From contig JAEWOE010000003.1 in the NCBI GenBank assembly GCA_023460995.1, forward strand, positions 186,001 to 250,000: 64,000 bases of DNA, in the 5' to 3' direction. Positions 8,496 to 16,345 of this stretch are shown one piece after another. The DNA comes from Bacillota bacterium. GTDB taxonomy: Bacteria; Bacillota_I; Bacilli_A; RF39; UBA660. Both the position numbers and the translations under genes were made by a program. Below the pieces are notes generated by a model. That model was not told the DNA's origin, made no database searches, and saw nothing but the letters and a program-made list of their open reading frames with translations. Each line of letters opens with the position of its first letter. Position 1 is the stretch's first letter.

Positions 8496-8524
8496 TTGTT
8501 TAATAAAGTAAAATAATATATAAT
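8496..8524 (+). promoter_or_regulatory. Promoter of the first murE gene
   Basis: TTGTTT (8496-8501), a 17-base spacer, and TATAAT (8519-8524). The ATG at 8523 overlaps this -10 box, which rules it out as the murE start. Confidence 0.6.
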
Positions 8525-8540
8525 GGGTATAGGTGATAAT

Positions 8541-9911
8541 ATGATAAATATAAAAGCAGATTCAAGAAAGATTAATAAGGGAGATATATTTATAGCTCTT
8601 CGTGGTTTTAATAGTGATGGGCACGAATATATCAATAAGGCTATTTCTTTAGGAGCATCTAAACTTATTGTTATGGATGAAGGGGACTATAGTATTCCTT
8701 ATGAAGTAGTTCCCGATACAAGATTATATTTATCAAATTATCTTAAAGAAAACTATGGTAAATATTTAAGTGAAATGATGATAGTAGGTATAACAGGTAC
8801 TAATGGTAAAACAACAAGTGCTTATCTTTTATATGATGCTTTAAATAAATTAGGTGTAAAATGTGGCTATATAGGTACTGTCGGGTTATATTTAGAACAA
8901 GGTAAGGTTATGAATTTGCCAAATACAACACCTGATATATGTGATATTTATGACATGCTTATTACGGCATATGACAGTGGTTATCGTAGTATGGTTCTAG
9001 AAGTGAGCAGCCAGGCTCTTGTGAGAGGTAGAGTAGATAATATTCTATTTAAGTATGCAGTATTTACAAATTTAACACAAGATCATCTTGATGAACATAA
9101 AACTATGGAAAATTATGCCAAAGCAAAAACATTATTATTTGAAAAAGTTGATGATAGTGGTATATCTATTGTTAATTATGATGATAAATATAAAGAATAT
9201 TTTAAATCTACGAATACTATTTATTATGGATTAACAGGTGGTGATTATAAAGTAACTTCAACTTTCTACCATAATCAAGGAACAACTTTTAATTATGTCC
9301 ATAACGGTGAAGTAACAACAATTAATTCACCTTTACTTGGAGAATATAATATATATAATTTATTATGTGTAATAATAATTCTTGAAAATATGAATATATC
9401 AAAAGACAATATAATAAGAGTTGTATCTAAATTAACATGTCCACCAGGCAGAATGGATATAATTAAATATAACACTAACAGTATTATTGTTGATTATGCT
9501 CATACTCCAGACGCTATAGAAAAGATTTTATCCACAGTAAAAAAAATACAACATAATAATATATACGTTGTATTTGGGTGTACTGGTAGTCGCGATCGTA
9601 CTAAAAGACCTATTATGATGAAATTAGTAACAGATCAGGCTAAATCTGCTATAGTAACTATGGATGATCCGCATGATGAAGATCCAATGAATGTAGTTGA
9701 AGATATGCTAAAGGGAAACACTAATAAAAATTATGAAGTAGTAATTGATAGAGGAAAAGCTATTGAAAGAGGAATCTCTTTATTAAAAGATGGAGATATA
9801 CTACTTATACTAGGTAAAGGACACGAAGAATTTATAATTATAAAAGATAAGAAAATTCCATTTAATGATAGAAAAAAAGTAAACGAGGTATTAAATAAAA
9901 TATCAGTTTAG
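8541..9911 (+). CDS. murE: MurE-family ligase 1, UDP-MurNAc-dipeptide:amino acid ligase with non-DAP-type motif
   Basis: Adds the third peptide residue to UDP-MurNAc-L-Ala-D-Glu; cytosolic, ATP-dependent. 456 residues: a compact UDP-binding domain (ADSRKINKGDIFIALRG), the P-loop GITGTNGKTT (residues 83-92), NTTPD, the carbamylated-lysine region YAKAKTLLFE, PPGRMD, DYAHTPD and GKGHE. The amino-acid recognition motif is DDPHDEDP (residues 375-382); the arginine that marks meso-DAP enzymes (DNPR) is replaced by histidine, so L-lysine or another residue is more likely. The start at 8541 has AGGTGAT upstream. A second murE follows. Confidence 0.9.
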   Translation: MINIKADSRKINKGDIFIALRGFNSDGHEYINKAISLGASKLIVMDEGDYSIPYEVVPDTRLYLSNYLKENYGKYLSEMMIVGITGTNGKTTSAYLLYDALNKLGVKCGYIGTVGLYLEQGKVMNLPNTTPDICDIYDMLITAYDSGYRSMVLEVSSQALVRGRVDNILFKYAVFTNLTQDHLDEHKTMENYAKAKTLLFEKVDDSGISIVNYDDKYKEYFKSTNTIYYGLTGGDYKVTSTFYHNQGTTFNYVHNGEVTTINSPLLGEYNIYNLLCVIIILENMNISKDNIIRVVSKLTCPPGRMDIIKYNTNSIIVDYAHTPDAIEKILSTVKKIQHNNIYVVFGCTGSRDRTKRPIMMKLVTDQAKSAIVTMDDPHDEDPMNVVEDMLKGNTNKNYEVVIDRGKAIERGISLLKDGDILLILGKGHEEFIIIKDKKIPFNDRKKVNEVLNKISV

Positions 9912-9923
9912 GCAATAATTAGA

Positions 9924-9955
9924 CACTCACATATAATATATGGGGGTGTTTTTTT
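9924..9955 (+). terminator. Terminator-like hairpin whose 3' arm contains the SD of the second murE
   Basis: Arms 9924-9934 and 9938-9948 pair over 11 positions with one A-G mismatch and one G-T pair, loop AAT, followed by seven T (9949-9955). The GGGGG in the descending arm is the only ribosome-binding sequence for the TTG start at 9954. The element could stop transcription or hide the SD. Confidence 0.6.
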
Positions 9956-11273
9956 GAACATAAAAATAGATTCGAGGAAAATAGAATGTGGCGATACGTT
10001 TGTTGCTTTAGGAAAAGGTCATGACTATGTAAATGAAGCTATAGAAAATGGTGCAACTAAAGTAGTAGTAGAATATGGTAAATATCCAGTGGAAACAATT
10101 ACAGTAAAAAATACAAAAAAATATTTAATTAAGTACTTAAAAAATAACTATTATAAAGAAATAAGTAAACTTAAGTTAATCGGTATAACAGGGACTAATG
10201 GTAAAACAACTAGTGCTTATTTAATATATCAAGCATTAAATAAAGCTGGAATAAAATGTGGTTACATAGGTACTATTGGTTTTTATTTAGATGATAAAGT
10301 AGTAACTTTAAATAATACGACTCCAGAATTATTAGACATATATAATATGCTTATAACTTGTAAAGAAAGAGGATGTAAGGTAGTAGTAATGGAAGTAAGT
10401 AGCCATGCTCTTGATATGAAAAGGGTAGAAGGTTTATTATTTGATTATGCTATATTTACAAATTTAACAGAAGATCATTTAGATTATCATAAGAGTCTAA
10501 AAAGATATTTTCAAGCTAAAAAGAAATTATTTAAAAAATTAAAAAAAGATGGTAAAGGAATAATTAATGTTGATGATAAATATGGTAGAAAAATTAAACT
10601 TAAAAATTTAATAACTATCAGTTCTTTTAAAGGAGACTATGTAATAGAAGATTACATTTTCAATAATAAAACTAAATTTATAGTTAATAATAATAAATAT
10701 GAAATGACATTGCTTGGAGTTTATAACATTTATAATATGCTTAATGCAATAGCAATTTTAGATGAGTTTGAAATTAAAAACAAGTATAAAATTATTAAAA
10801 AATTATCAGCTCCACCCGGAAGAATGCAAATAATTAATTATAATAATAATAAGATTATTATTGATTATGCTCATACTCCAGATGCTGTAGAAAATGTAAT
10901 TAACGGTGTAAAAGACTTTGCTAAATCAAAAATTTATGTTATTATTGGTTGTGGCGGCAATAGAGATAGATTTAAAAGACCTATTATGGCCAAAATTGCT
11001 ACAGACTTATCAGACTATGTAATATTCACAAGTGATAATCCTCGTGATGAAGATCCGTATATTATCATAGATGATATGATTAAAGGTGTAGAAAAAGATA
11101 ATTATCAAATAATTGTAAACCGTAGTGAAGCAATTCAAAATGGAGTGCAATTGCTAAAAAATAATGATATACTATTATTACTTGGTAAGGGACATGAAAC
11201 TTATCAAATAATAGGTAAAGAAAAGATTTATTTTGATGATAGAGTCGAAGTAGAAAAATGTATTAGGAGATGA
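9954..11273 (+). CDS. murE: MurE-family ligase 2, meso-DAP-type motif
   Basis: A second MurE paralog of 439 residues with every core motif: KIDSRKIECGDTFVALG, GITGTNGKTT, NTTPE, YFQAKKKLF, PPGRMQ, DYAHTPD, and GKGHE. The recognition motif is DNPRDEDP (residues 361-368), the arginine-containing form known for meso-diaminopimelate ligases such as E. coli MurE. It starts with TTG at 9954, directly preceded by GGGGGTG and a T run, and ends with TGA, which shows that TGA is a stop in this genome. It is lysine-rich and has shorter N-terminal spacing than its neighbour. It sits 5 bases before mraY, so both are probably cotranscribed. Confidence 0.9.
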   Translation: MNIKIDSRKIECGDTFVALGKGHDYVNEAIENGATKVVVEYGKYPVETITVKNTKKYLIKYLKNNYYKEISKLKLIGITGTNGKTTSAYLIYQALNKAGIKCGYIGTIGFYLDDKVVTLNNTTPELLDIYNMLITCKERGCKVVVMEVSSHALDMKRVEGLLFDYAIFTNLTEDHLDYHKSLKRYFQAKKKLFKKLKKDGKGIINVDDKYGRKIKLKNLITISSFKGDYVIEDYIFNNKTKFIVNNNKYEMTLLGVYNIYNMLNAIAILDEFEIKNKYKIIKKLSAPPGRMQIINYNNNKIIIDYAHTPDAVENVINGVKDFAKSKIYVIIGCGGNRDRFKRPIMAKIATDLSDYVIFTSDNPRDEDPYIIIDDMIKGVEKDNYQIIVNRSEAIQNGVQLLKNNDILLLLGKGHETYQIIGKEKIYFDDRVEVEKCIRR

Positions 11274-11277
11274 TTTC

Positions 11278-12270
11278 GTGTTAATTTTAGCCAAAGCAAT
11301 GCTTGCAATGATGATTGGTTTTATTTCATCAGTAATTTTTGGTCTTATTTTAATACCAATATTAAAAAGAATTAAAATAAAACAAAAAGTAAGCATATAT
11401 CTAGAGAATAAACATAAACAAAAAGATGGTACACCTACAATGGGTGGTCTTATATTCATAATACCAACTATCTTTACCGTAATTATATTACTTATAATGG
11501 GAAAAATTCATTTTAATGAAAATTTATTTATAATATTATTTGTCTTTGTAGCTTATGCGCTACTTGGATTTGTTGATGACTATTTAAGTATAAAAAGACA
11601 TAATAATGAAGGATTAACTGAAATTCAAAAATTGTTTGGTCAGTTAGTTATAGCACTAGTATTCTTTTATATATTTATGAAAACAGGTAATGAACCAGCA
11701 TTGAACGTCCATACTTTAGGAGTTAATATTAATATGGGATGGTTCTACGGAATATTCTTGTTATTTATTTTAGTTGCAAGTTCTAACGCAGTAAATTTAA
11801 CAGATGGACTTGATGGACTTGCTGGTGGTCTTTCAACAATTGCCTTTTTGGCTTTTGGACTAATTGCTTGGAATTCAACTTATACAGCTGGATACCAGGA
11901 TATAGCAATTTTCTGTTTTGTCTTAATGGGATCTCTTTTAGGATTTTTAGTATTTAATTCCCATCCTGCAAGAGTATTTATGGGTGACACAGGTTCACTT
12001 TCGTTAGGTGCTACACTTGCTTCAATTGCAATACTTACTAATCATGAAATAACGCTTATTGTTGTAGCTGGGGTTTTTGTTATAGAGACTTTAAGTGCAA
12101 TAATACAAATGACGGGTATTATGTTATTTCATAAAAAAATGTTTTTAATGGCACCACTTCATCATCATTTTGAAAAAAAAGGTTATAATGAAAGTGATAT
12201 AGTTAAAGCTTTTTGGATAGTTGGGTTATGTTTAGCAACAGCTGCAGTAGGCTTTGGTGTTTGGATTTAA
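11278..12270 (+). CDS. mraY: Phospho-N-acetylmuramoyl-pentapeptide transferase
   Basis: Transfers phospho-MurNAc-pentapeptide to undecaprenyl phosphate (lipid I synthesis). 330 residues with about ten membrane segments. Family signatures are HKQKDGTPTMGG, FVDDYLS (catalytic aspartates), SNAVNLTDGLDGLAGG, FMGDTGSLSLGA and APLHHHFE. The start is GTG at 11278 with AGGAGA 7 bases upstream. It follows the second murE and closes the operon at a strong terminator. No murF, murD or ftsW is adjacent, so the usual dcw order is broken. Confidence 0.97.
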   Translation: MLILAKAMLAMMIGFISSVIFGLILIPILKRIKIKQKVSIYLENKHKQKDGTPTMGGLIFIIPTIFTVIILLIMGKIHFNENLFIILFVFVAYALLGFVDDYLSIKRHNNEGLTEIQKLFGQLVIALVFFYIFMKTGNEPALNVHTLGVNINMGWFYGIFLLFILVASSNAVNLTDGLDGLAGGLSTIAFLAFGLIAWNSTYTAGYQDIAIFCFVLMGSLLGFLVFNSHPARVFMGDTGSLSLGATLASIAILTNHEITLIVVAGVFVIETLSAIIQMTGIMLFHKKMFLMAPLHHHFEKKGYNESDIVKAFWIVGLCLATAAVGFGVWI

Positions 12271-12294
12271 AGAAGATTATATCTTCTTTTTTTT
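12269..12294 (+). terminator. Intrinsic terminator of mraY
   Basis: Nine-pair stem AAAGAAGAT / ATCTTCTTT with TAT loop, then a T run. Confidence 0.9.
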
Positions 12295-12306
12295 ATGTAT
12301 GCATGT

Positions 12307-12312
12307 TATAAT
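12307..12312 (+). promoter_or_regulatory. -10 of the first pilin-LRR gene promoter
   Basis: TATAAT with upstream TGT (TGTTATAAT), 25 bases before the start codon and just after the mraY terminator. Confidence 0.55.
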
Positions 12313-12336
12313 TAATAAAATAAGGTGTGTGGTAGT

Positions 12337-14442
12337 ATGAATAAAAAAGGGTTTACACTTATGGAACTTTTAGCAGTTACAATAGTACTTGGTATAATAG
12401 TACTTATAGCAGTACCATCTATTAGTAAAATACTTGATAAAGGGAAAAAGGACATATTGTTTACAACTGCTAATAATTTAGTGGAAACAACTAAGCAATA
12501 CTATTATAATAAAATCTTAGATGATAATGAATTATCTAGTTCGATTTCACTTAGCGTTACTGATAGTGCAAATATGTCTTTACTTGATTTTAAAGGTAAA
12601 CTTCCTGAAAATGGATACATACTAATAGATGCTTCAGGTAATATTGGATTAGCTGTTACACAAGGTAATTATTGTGCTAAAAAAGAACTTTGGAGTAATC
12701 AGGTAGTTGTTTCTTCTGGAGTAAACTGTGAAATAACTGATTTTGAACAAATGGAAGAAATAAATAATTCATGTTTTATATTAAATTCTAACAAAGATAC
12801 TATAACAGGTTATAAGATTACAGATTCAAATTGTCCAAAAGATATAATTATTCCTGCGGAAATAGGTGGACGTAAGATAGTTGCGATAGGTGATGGAGCT
12901 TTTGCGGGTGATGGTCAACTGGTAGGAAAATTTGCAAATTCAATGCAATCTAGTCCATATGTAGATATAATTGAAAACAGTTCAATTTATACATATGGTC
13001 CGTTAGATTTATTTGTTATTAATGCTGATATAGTAACTACTAAAAGGTGCTATTATAAAAATTCTTCTTCTTATGATGTCATGCCAATAGGATATAAAAT
13101 AACTAAATCAGATCCATACTCTGGTTGTAATGTGGGTGATAATCTTATAGATAATAATTCAGAAAGTGTAATGGCCGACTTTTATGCACCAGTAAATATA
13201 AGTAACAATTTTACCTTGGCAGAAAATAGTGATAATCTCAAAAATAGTGTATCTCTTCTTAAAAATGATAGTCCGGCTAGTAATATAACTGTGCAGCAAA
13301 TAGCGGATATAGAGGATCCCTTAGTTGAATCTTATGGTATAACAAGTGTTAATTTTAATCTTGCTACTAATTTAACTTCTATAGGGGTTGGTGCATTTTT
13401 AAATAACAAGTTGACATCTTTAACCTTCACAGCAAGTAACATGAATATAACAAATTTAGGTGCTGGCGCATTTCAAAACAATTTAGTAAATGGAATTCTT
13501 GATTTGAGTAACTTACAAAATTTAAAAAAATTAAACTCAGGGATTTTTTATGGTAATTCTATAACTAATGTCATACTTCCAAATGGCTTAGAAAACATTG
13601 GTTTGGGGACTTTTACAGGAAACAGTATATCTTCAATAATTTTTCCAACATCTATAAAAAAAATTGATGATATCGCATTCTCAGGAAATAACCTAGAATT
13701 ACTAGATTTAAGTGTTTTATCAAATTTAACTTTTATAGGTCAGGAGGCATTTGGTGATAATATTTTGTCAACTATTAAAGTGCCAAATTCAGTTACTTCT
13801 ATAGGAGAAGATGCGTTTCAAAGAAACTCTTCATCAATTATAATTAATATAGATAAAGAGTATAACGCTCTTGAAGGATCACCATGGGGAGCAACTGGAG
13901 CAACAGTTATTTGGTTACAAGCTGAAAAATACAGTATAACATATTCTGGTAGTGATGTTAGTATTGATAATAGTTGTTTGCTAGAAGGAAAATATTTTTC
14001 TAACTGCAATGTAATTTTAAATGCAGTTGAAAGTGATAAAACAGTTATAAGTTTTAAAGTTAATGGTGCATCTGTCTTAGGCAATTCTTTTGAAATGCCT
14101 ACTAATGATGTGACTATTACTGATGTGGTTTTAGGAAATTATTCCATATTGGAAAGTAATCACCCATATTCTGTGGATTTAGATCAAGTTTATACTAAAA
14201 CGATTACAGGTGCTACTAAGATTAAAGTAGAGTTTTCCTTAGATACATATTTAGAAGATGAGTGTGATTATATTTATATTACAGATGCTTTGGGAGCACA
14301 AATTGGACAATTAAATTATACAAATTCAAGTCTTGCTGGGCAGAGTTTTATTATTAATGGTGATACTGTAAATATAAGATTAGTTACAGACTTTTCTGTA
14401 AACGAGTATGGCTTTTTCGCAAAAATTTCTATGGTGGAATAA
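12337..14442 (+). CDS. Prepilin-like surface protein with BspA-type LRRs and C-terminal CUB-like domain
   Basis: A 701-residue protein. The N-terminus MNKKGFTLMELLAV with a hydrophobic helix is a class III prepilin signal, cut after Gly by prepilin peptidase. A pilin-like stretch (to about residue 130) is followed by a two-cysteine module (CFILNS ... NCPKDIIIP, about 148-175) and LRR_5 repeats with the pattern L-x-x-I-G-x-x-A-F. Near residue 500 comes an InlB-like segment (VSIDNSCL ... MPTNDVTITD) and a CUB-like end (HPYS ... CDYIYITDALG). The start at 12337 has GGTGTGTGGTAG upstream; the in-frame GTG at 12325 is too early. No pilus genes are adjacent. Adhesion is inferred from the domains. 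Confidence 0.8.
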   Translation: MNKKGFTLMELLAVTIVLGIIVLIAVPSISKILDKGKKDILFTTANNLVETTKQYYYNKILDDNELSSSISLSVTDSANMSLLDFKGKLPENGYILIDASGNIGLAVTQGNYCAKKELWSNQVVVSSGVNCEITDFEQMEEINNSCFILNSNKDTITGYKITDSNCPKDIIIPAEIGGRKIVAIGDGAFAGDGQLVGKFANSMQSSPYVDIIENSSIYTYGPLDLFVINADIVTTKRCYYKNSSSYDVMPIGYKITKSDPYSGCNVGDNLIDNNSESVMADFYAPVNISNNFTLAENSDNLKNSVSLLKNDSPASNITVQQIADIEDPLVESYGITSVNFNLATNLTSIGVGAFLNNKLTSLTFTASNMNITNLGAGAFQNNLVNGILDLSNLQNLKKLNSGIFYGNSITNVILPNGLENIGLGTFTGNSISSIIFPTSIKKIDDIAFSGNNLELLDLSVLSNLTFIGQEAFGDNILSTIKVPNSVTSIGEDAFQRNSSSIIINIDKEYNALEGSPWGATGATVIWLQAEKYSITYSGSDVSIDNSCLLEGKYFSNCNVILNAVESDKTVISFKVNGASVLGNSFEMPTNDVTITDVVLGNYSILESNHPYSVDLDQVYTKTITGATKIKVEFSLDTYLEDECDYIYITDALGAQIGQLNYTNSSLAGQSFIINGDTVNIRLVTDFSVNEYGFFAKISMVE

Positions 14443-14471
14443 CAAAAAATACTAAAAAGTACATAATATGA

Positions 14472-14477
14472 TATAAT
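14472..14477 (+). promoter_or_regulatory. -10 of the slipin gene promoter
   Basis: TATAAT with upstream TGA (extended -10), 20 bases before the start codon. Confidence 0.5.
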
Positions 14478-14496
14478 TTATATAGGAGGATGATTT

Positions 14497-15252
14497 ATGG
14501 AAGTTTATGTTATAATATTTTTAATTTTATTAGGCTTAGTGTTGATTAGTTCTATTAAACAAATTAACGAATATGAAAGAGGATTATTATTTTCTTTTGG
14601 TAGGTTTTCAAAAGTTTTAAGTCCTGGATGGGTTATTGTTCTTCCAATAGTTCAATTTTATAAAAAGGTTGATATAAGAACAAAAGCAGTGGATGTACCT
14701 GAACAAGAAGCAATTACAAAAGATAATGTATCAATTAAAATTAATGCTGTAATTTATTACAAAGTTTTTGATGCTGGAAAAGCTATTTGTGAAGTAGAGG
14801 ATTTCTACTACGCAGTAGGTCAACTTGCTCAAACAACAATGAGAAATATAGTTGGATCAGTTACTTTAGATCAATTATTATCTGAAAGAGAAACTATATC
14901 AGCGGAAATTTGTAAAGTAATTGATTTAGCTACTGATCCTTGGGGAGTAAAAGTAGAGAATGTTGAGCTTAAAGATGTTTCTCTTCCAGAAGAAATGAAG
15001 AGAGTAATAGCTAAAGTTGCTGAAGCTGAAAGAGAAAAAGCAGCTGTTATTACTAAAGCAGAAGGTGAAGTTCAAGCAGCAGAAAATTTAAGTAAGGCAG
15101 CAAACATGATGGGTAATACTCCAGGAGCATTACATTTAAGAACTTTAGCAACTTTAAATGACTTAAGTTCTGATCAATCCAATACTGTAGTGTTTGCTAT
15201 TCCAATTGAAGTACTACATGCATTAGAAGGACTTTCAAAAGGTAAAAAATAA
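14497..15252 (+). CDS. SPFH/slipin (stomatin-like) membrane protein
   Basis: 251 residues: an N-terminal membrane helix (VIIFLILLGLVLISS), then the SPFH/band 7 domain with the slipin hallmark NEYERGLLFSFGRF and PGWVIVLPI, the DVPEQEAITKDNVSI segment, and the coiled-coil tail VAEAEREKAAVITKAEGE. Slipins organise membrane microdomains and assemble into large oligomers. NfeD, the usual partner, is not next to it. It is monocistronic with a strong terminator and AGGAGGATG upstream. Confidence 0.9.
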   Translation: MEVYVIIFLILLGLVLISSIKQINEYERGLLFSFGRFSKVLSPGWVIVLPIVQFYKKVDIRTKAVDVPEQEAITKDNVSIKINAVIYYKVFDAGKAICEVEDFYYAVGQLAQTTMRNIVGSVTLDQLLSERETISAEICKVIDLATDPWGVKVENVELKDVSLPEEMKRVIAKVAEAEREKAAVITKAEGEVQAAENLSKAANMMGNTPGALHLRTLATLNDLSSDQSNTVVFAIPIEVLHALEGLSKGKK

Positions 15253-15278
15253 AAGAGTTTATAAAACTCTTTTTTTAT
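15251..15278 (+). terminator. Intrinsic terminator of the slipin gene
   Basis: Ten-pair stem AAAAGAGTTT / AAACTCTTTT with ATA loop, then a T run. Confidence 0.92.
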
Positions 15279-15332
15279 TAATAATAGTTATATTTATATA
15301 AGAATATCACATACTGTTATTAAGTTAGTTAC

Positions 15333-15361
15333 TTGACAAATAGCATATTTTAACATATAAT
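15333..15361 (+). promoter_or_regulatory. Sigma-A promoter of the T-box-HD-valS operon
   Basis: Consensus TTGACA (15333-15338), 17-base spacer, consensus TATAAT (15356-15361). Predicted transcription start about 15368. Confidence 0.88.
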
Positions 15362-15367
15362 TATAGT

Positions 15368-15600
15368 CAACTTGCGATGAACAAGAAGAGTATATAATAT
15401 TTTTATTAAAGAGAGTTAGTGTTTGGTGAGAACTAATATAAATTATTATAGAAGGTAGCTTGTGAGCTTATTATCTAAGTAAATAGGATAATACGTATGA
15501 TATGCGTTAAATATATGAGATATATTATAATATTTTTATAATATAAATAAGGTGGTACCACGTAGAATCACGTCCTTATATAGGATGTGATTTTTTATTT
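15368..15600 (+). ncRNA. T-box leader for valS, specifier GTA (Val), transcription-attenuation type
   Basis: Stem I begins near GCGATGAACAAGAAGAGTA. The specifier GTA lies at 15455-15457 in the GAAG-GTA-GC context, matching valine. The T-box AAGGTGGTACCACG is at 15549-15562. The terminator pairs 15566-15576 with 15582-15592 (11 pairs) and runs into T-rich sequence. Its GTCCT is also needed by the antiterminator (ATAAGG with CCTTAT), so uncharged tRNA-Val would allow read-through. The space from the slipin gene to the HD gene is filled by the promoter and this leader. Confidence 0.93.
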
Positions 15601-15613
15601 TGTAGGAGGAAAT

Positions 15614-16345
15614 ATGTTAGAAGAATTTGAAAAATATGTAAGTAATTATGATATGAGCGATGAAAATATACTACTAAAATATAATCATTCCTATAGAGTA
15701 ATGAATTTATCAAAAAAATATGCTACATTATTAGGATTAAGTGATGAAGATGTAAAACTAGCTTCTTTAATTGGCTTACTTCATGATATAGGTAGATTTG
15801 AGCAACTACGAGTCTACAATAGTTATATTGATTCAAAGACTATAGATCACGCTGATTATAGTATTACTCAGTTATTTGATAAAAATAAAATAGAAAAATT
15901 TACAAAAAATAAAGAAGAATATGAAATAATAAAATTTGCTATTAAAAATCACAATAAATTTAGTATTCCTAAAACAGATAATGAAAGAATGTTAATGCAT
16001 GCTAAATTAATTAGAGATACTGATAAAATAGATATTCTTTATTTATTAGGTAAATTAGGTGAACTAAATTTAAAAGGCGATGATACTCCATTATCTGAAG
16101 AAGTTATTAAATCGATTAAATTAAACGAAACAATAGATAGAAAATATACTGTAAGTAAGAATGATCGTCTTGCTACACAAATGGCATTTGCATTTGATGT
16201 ATATAATGACATCTGTTTAAATGAATTTAAAGAAAATATGAAGTTTTTTTATAAACAAATAGATAAACCAGAAATATTTAAAGAAACATTTGAAATTATT
16301 AATAAATATATAGATGAAAGGATTGATAATAATGTTAGAAACTAA
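15614..16345 (+). CDS. HD-domain phosphohydrolase in the valS operon
   Basis: A 243-residue HD-superfamily protein. The metal ligands are visible as NHSYRVM (His near residue 26), the HD pair in GLLHDIGRFEQ, a following DHADYS, and KNHNKF with an RDTDKIDIL aspartate near residue 140. That is the usual H...HD...D set, so catalysis is likely. It lacks membrane segments and other domains; the substrate is unknown (nucleotide phosphates are typical). The ATG at 15614 has TAGGAGGA upstream; the in-frame GTG at 15587 lies in the T-box terminator. It overlaps valS by 14 bases and so is induced with it by valine-tRNA starvation. Confidence 0.85.
   Translation: MLEEFEKYVSNYDMSDENILLKYNHSYRVMNLSKKYATLLGLSDEDVKLASLIGLLHDIGRFEQLRVYNSYIDSKTIDHADYSITQLFDKNKIEKFTKNKEEYEIIKFAIKNHNKFSIPKTDNERMLMHAKLIRDTDKIDILYLLGKLGELNLKGDDTPLSEEVIKSIKLNETIDRKYTVSKNDRLATQMAFAFDVYNDICLNEFKENMKFFYKQIDKPEIFKETFEIINKYIDERIDNNVRN

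Noticed and set aside
8523..8540. Upstream ATG of the first murE
   Set aside because: It lies inside the -10 box TATAAT at 8519-8524 and has no ribosome site; the ATG at 8541 has AGGTGAT.
9954..11273. Mycoplasma-type genetic code (TGA as Trp)
   Set aside because: TGA ends the second murE with mraY starting directly after it, and Trp is coded by TGG throughout, for example in valS and leuS.
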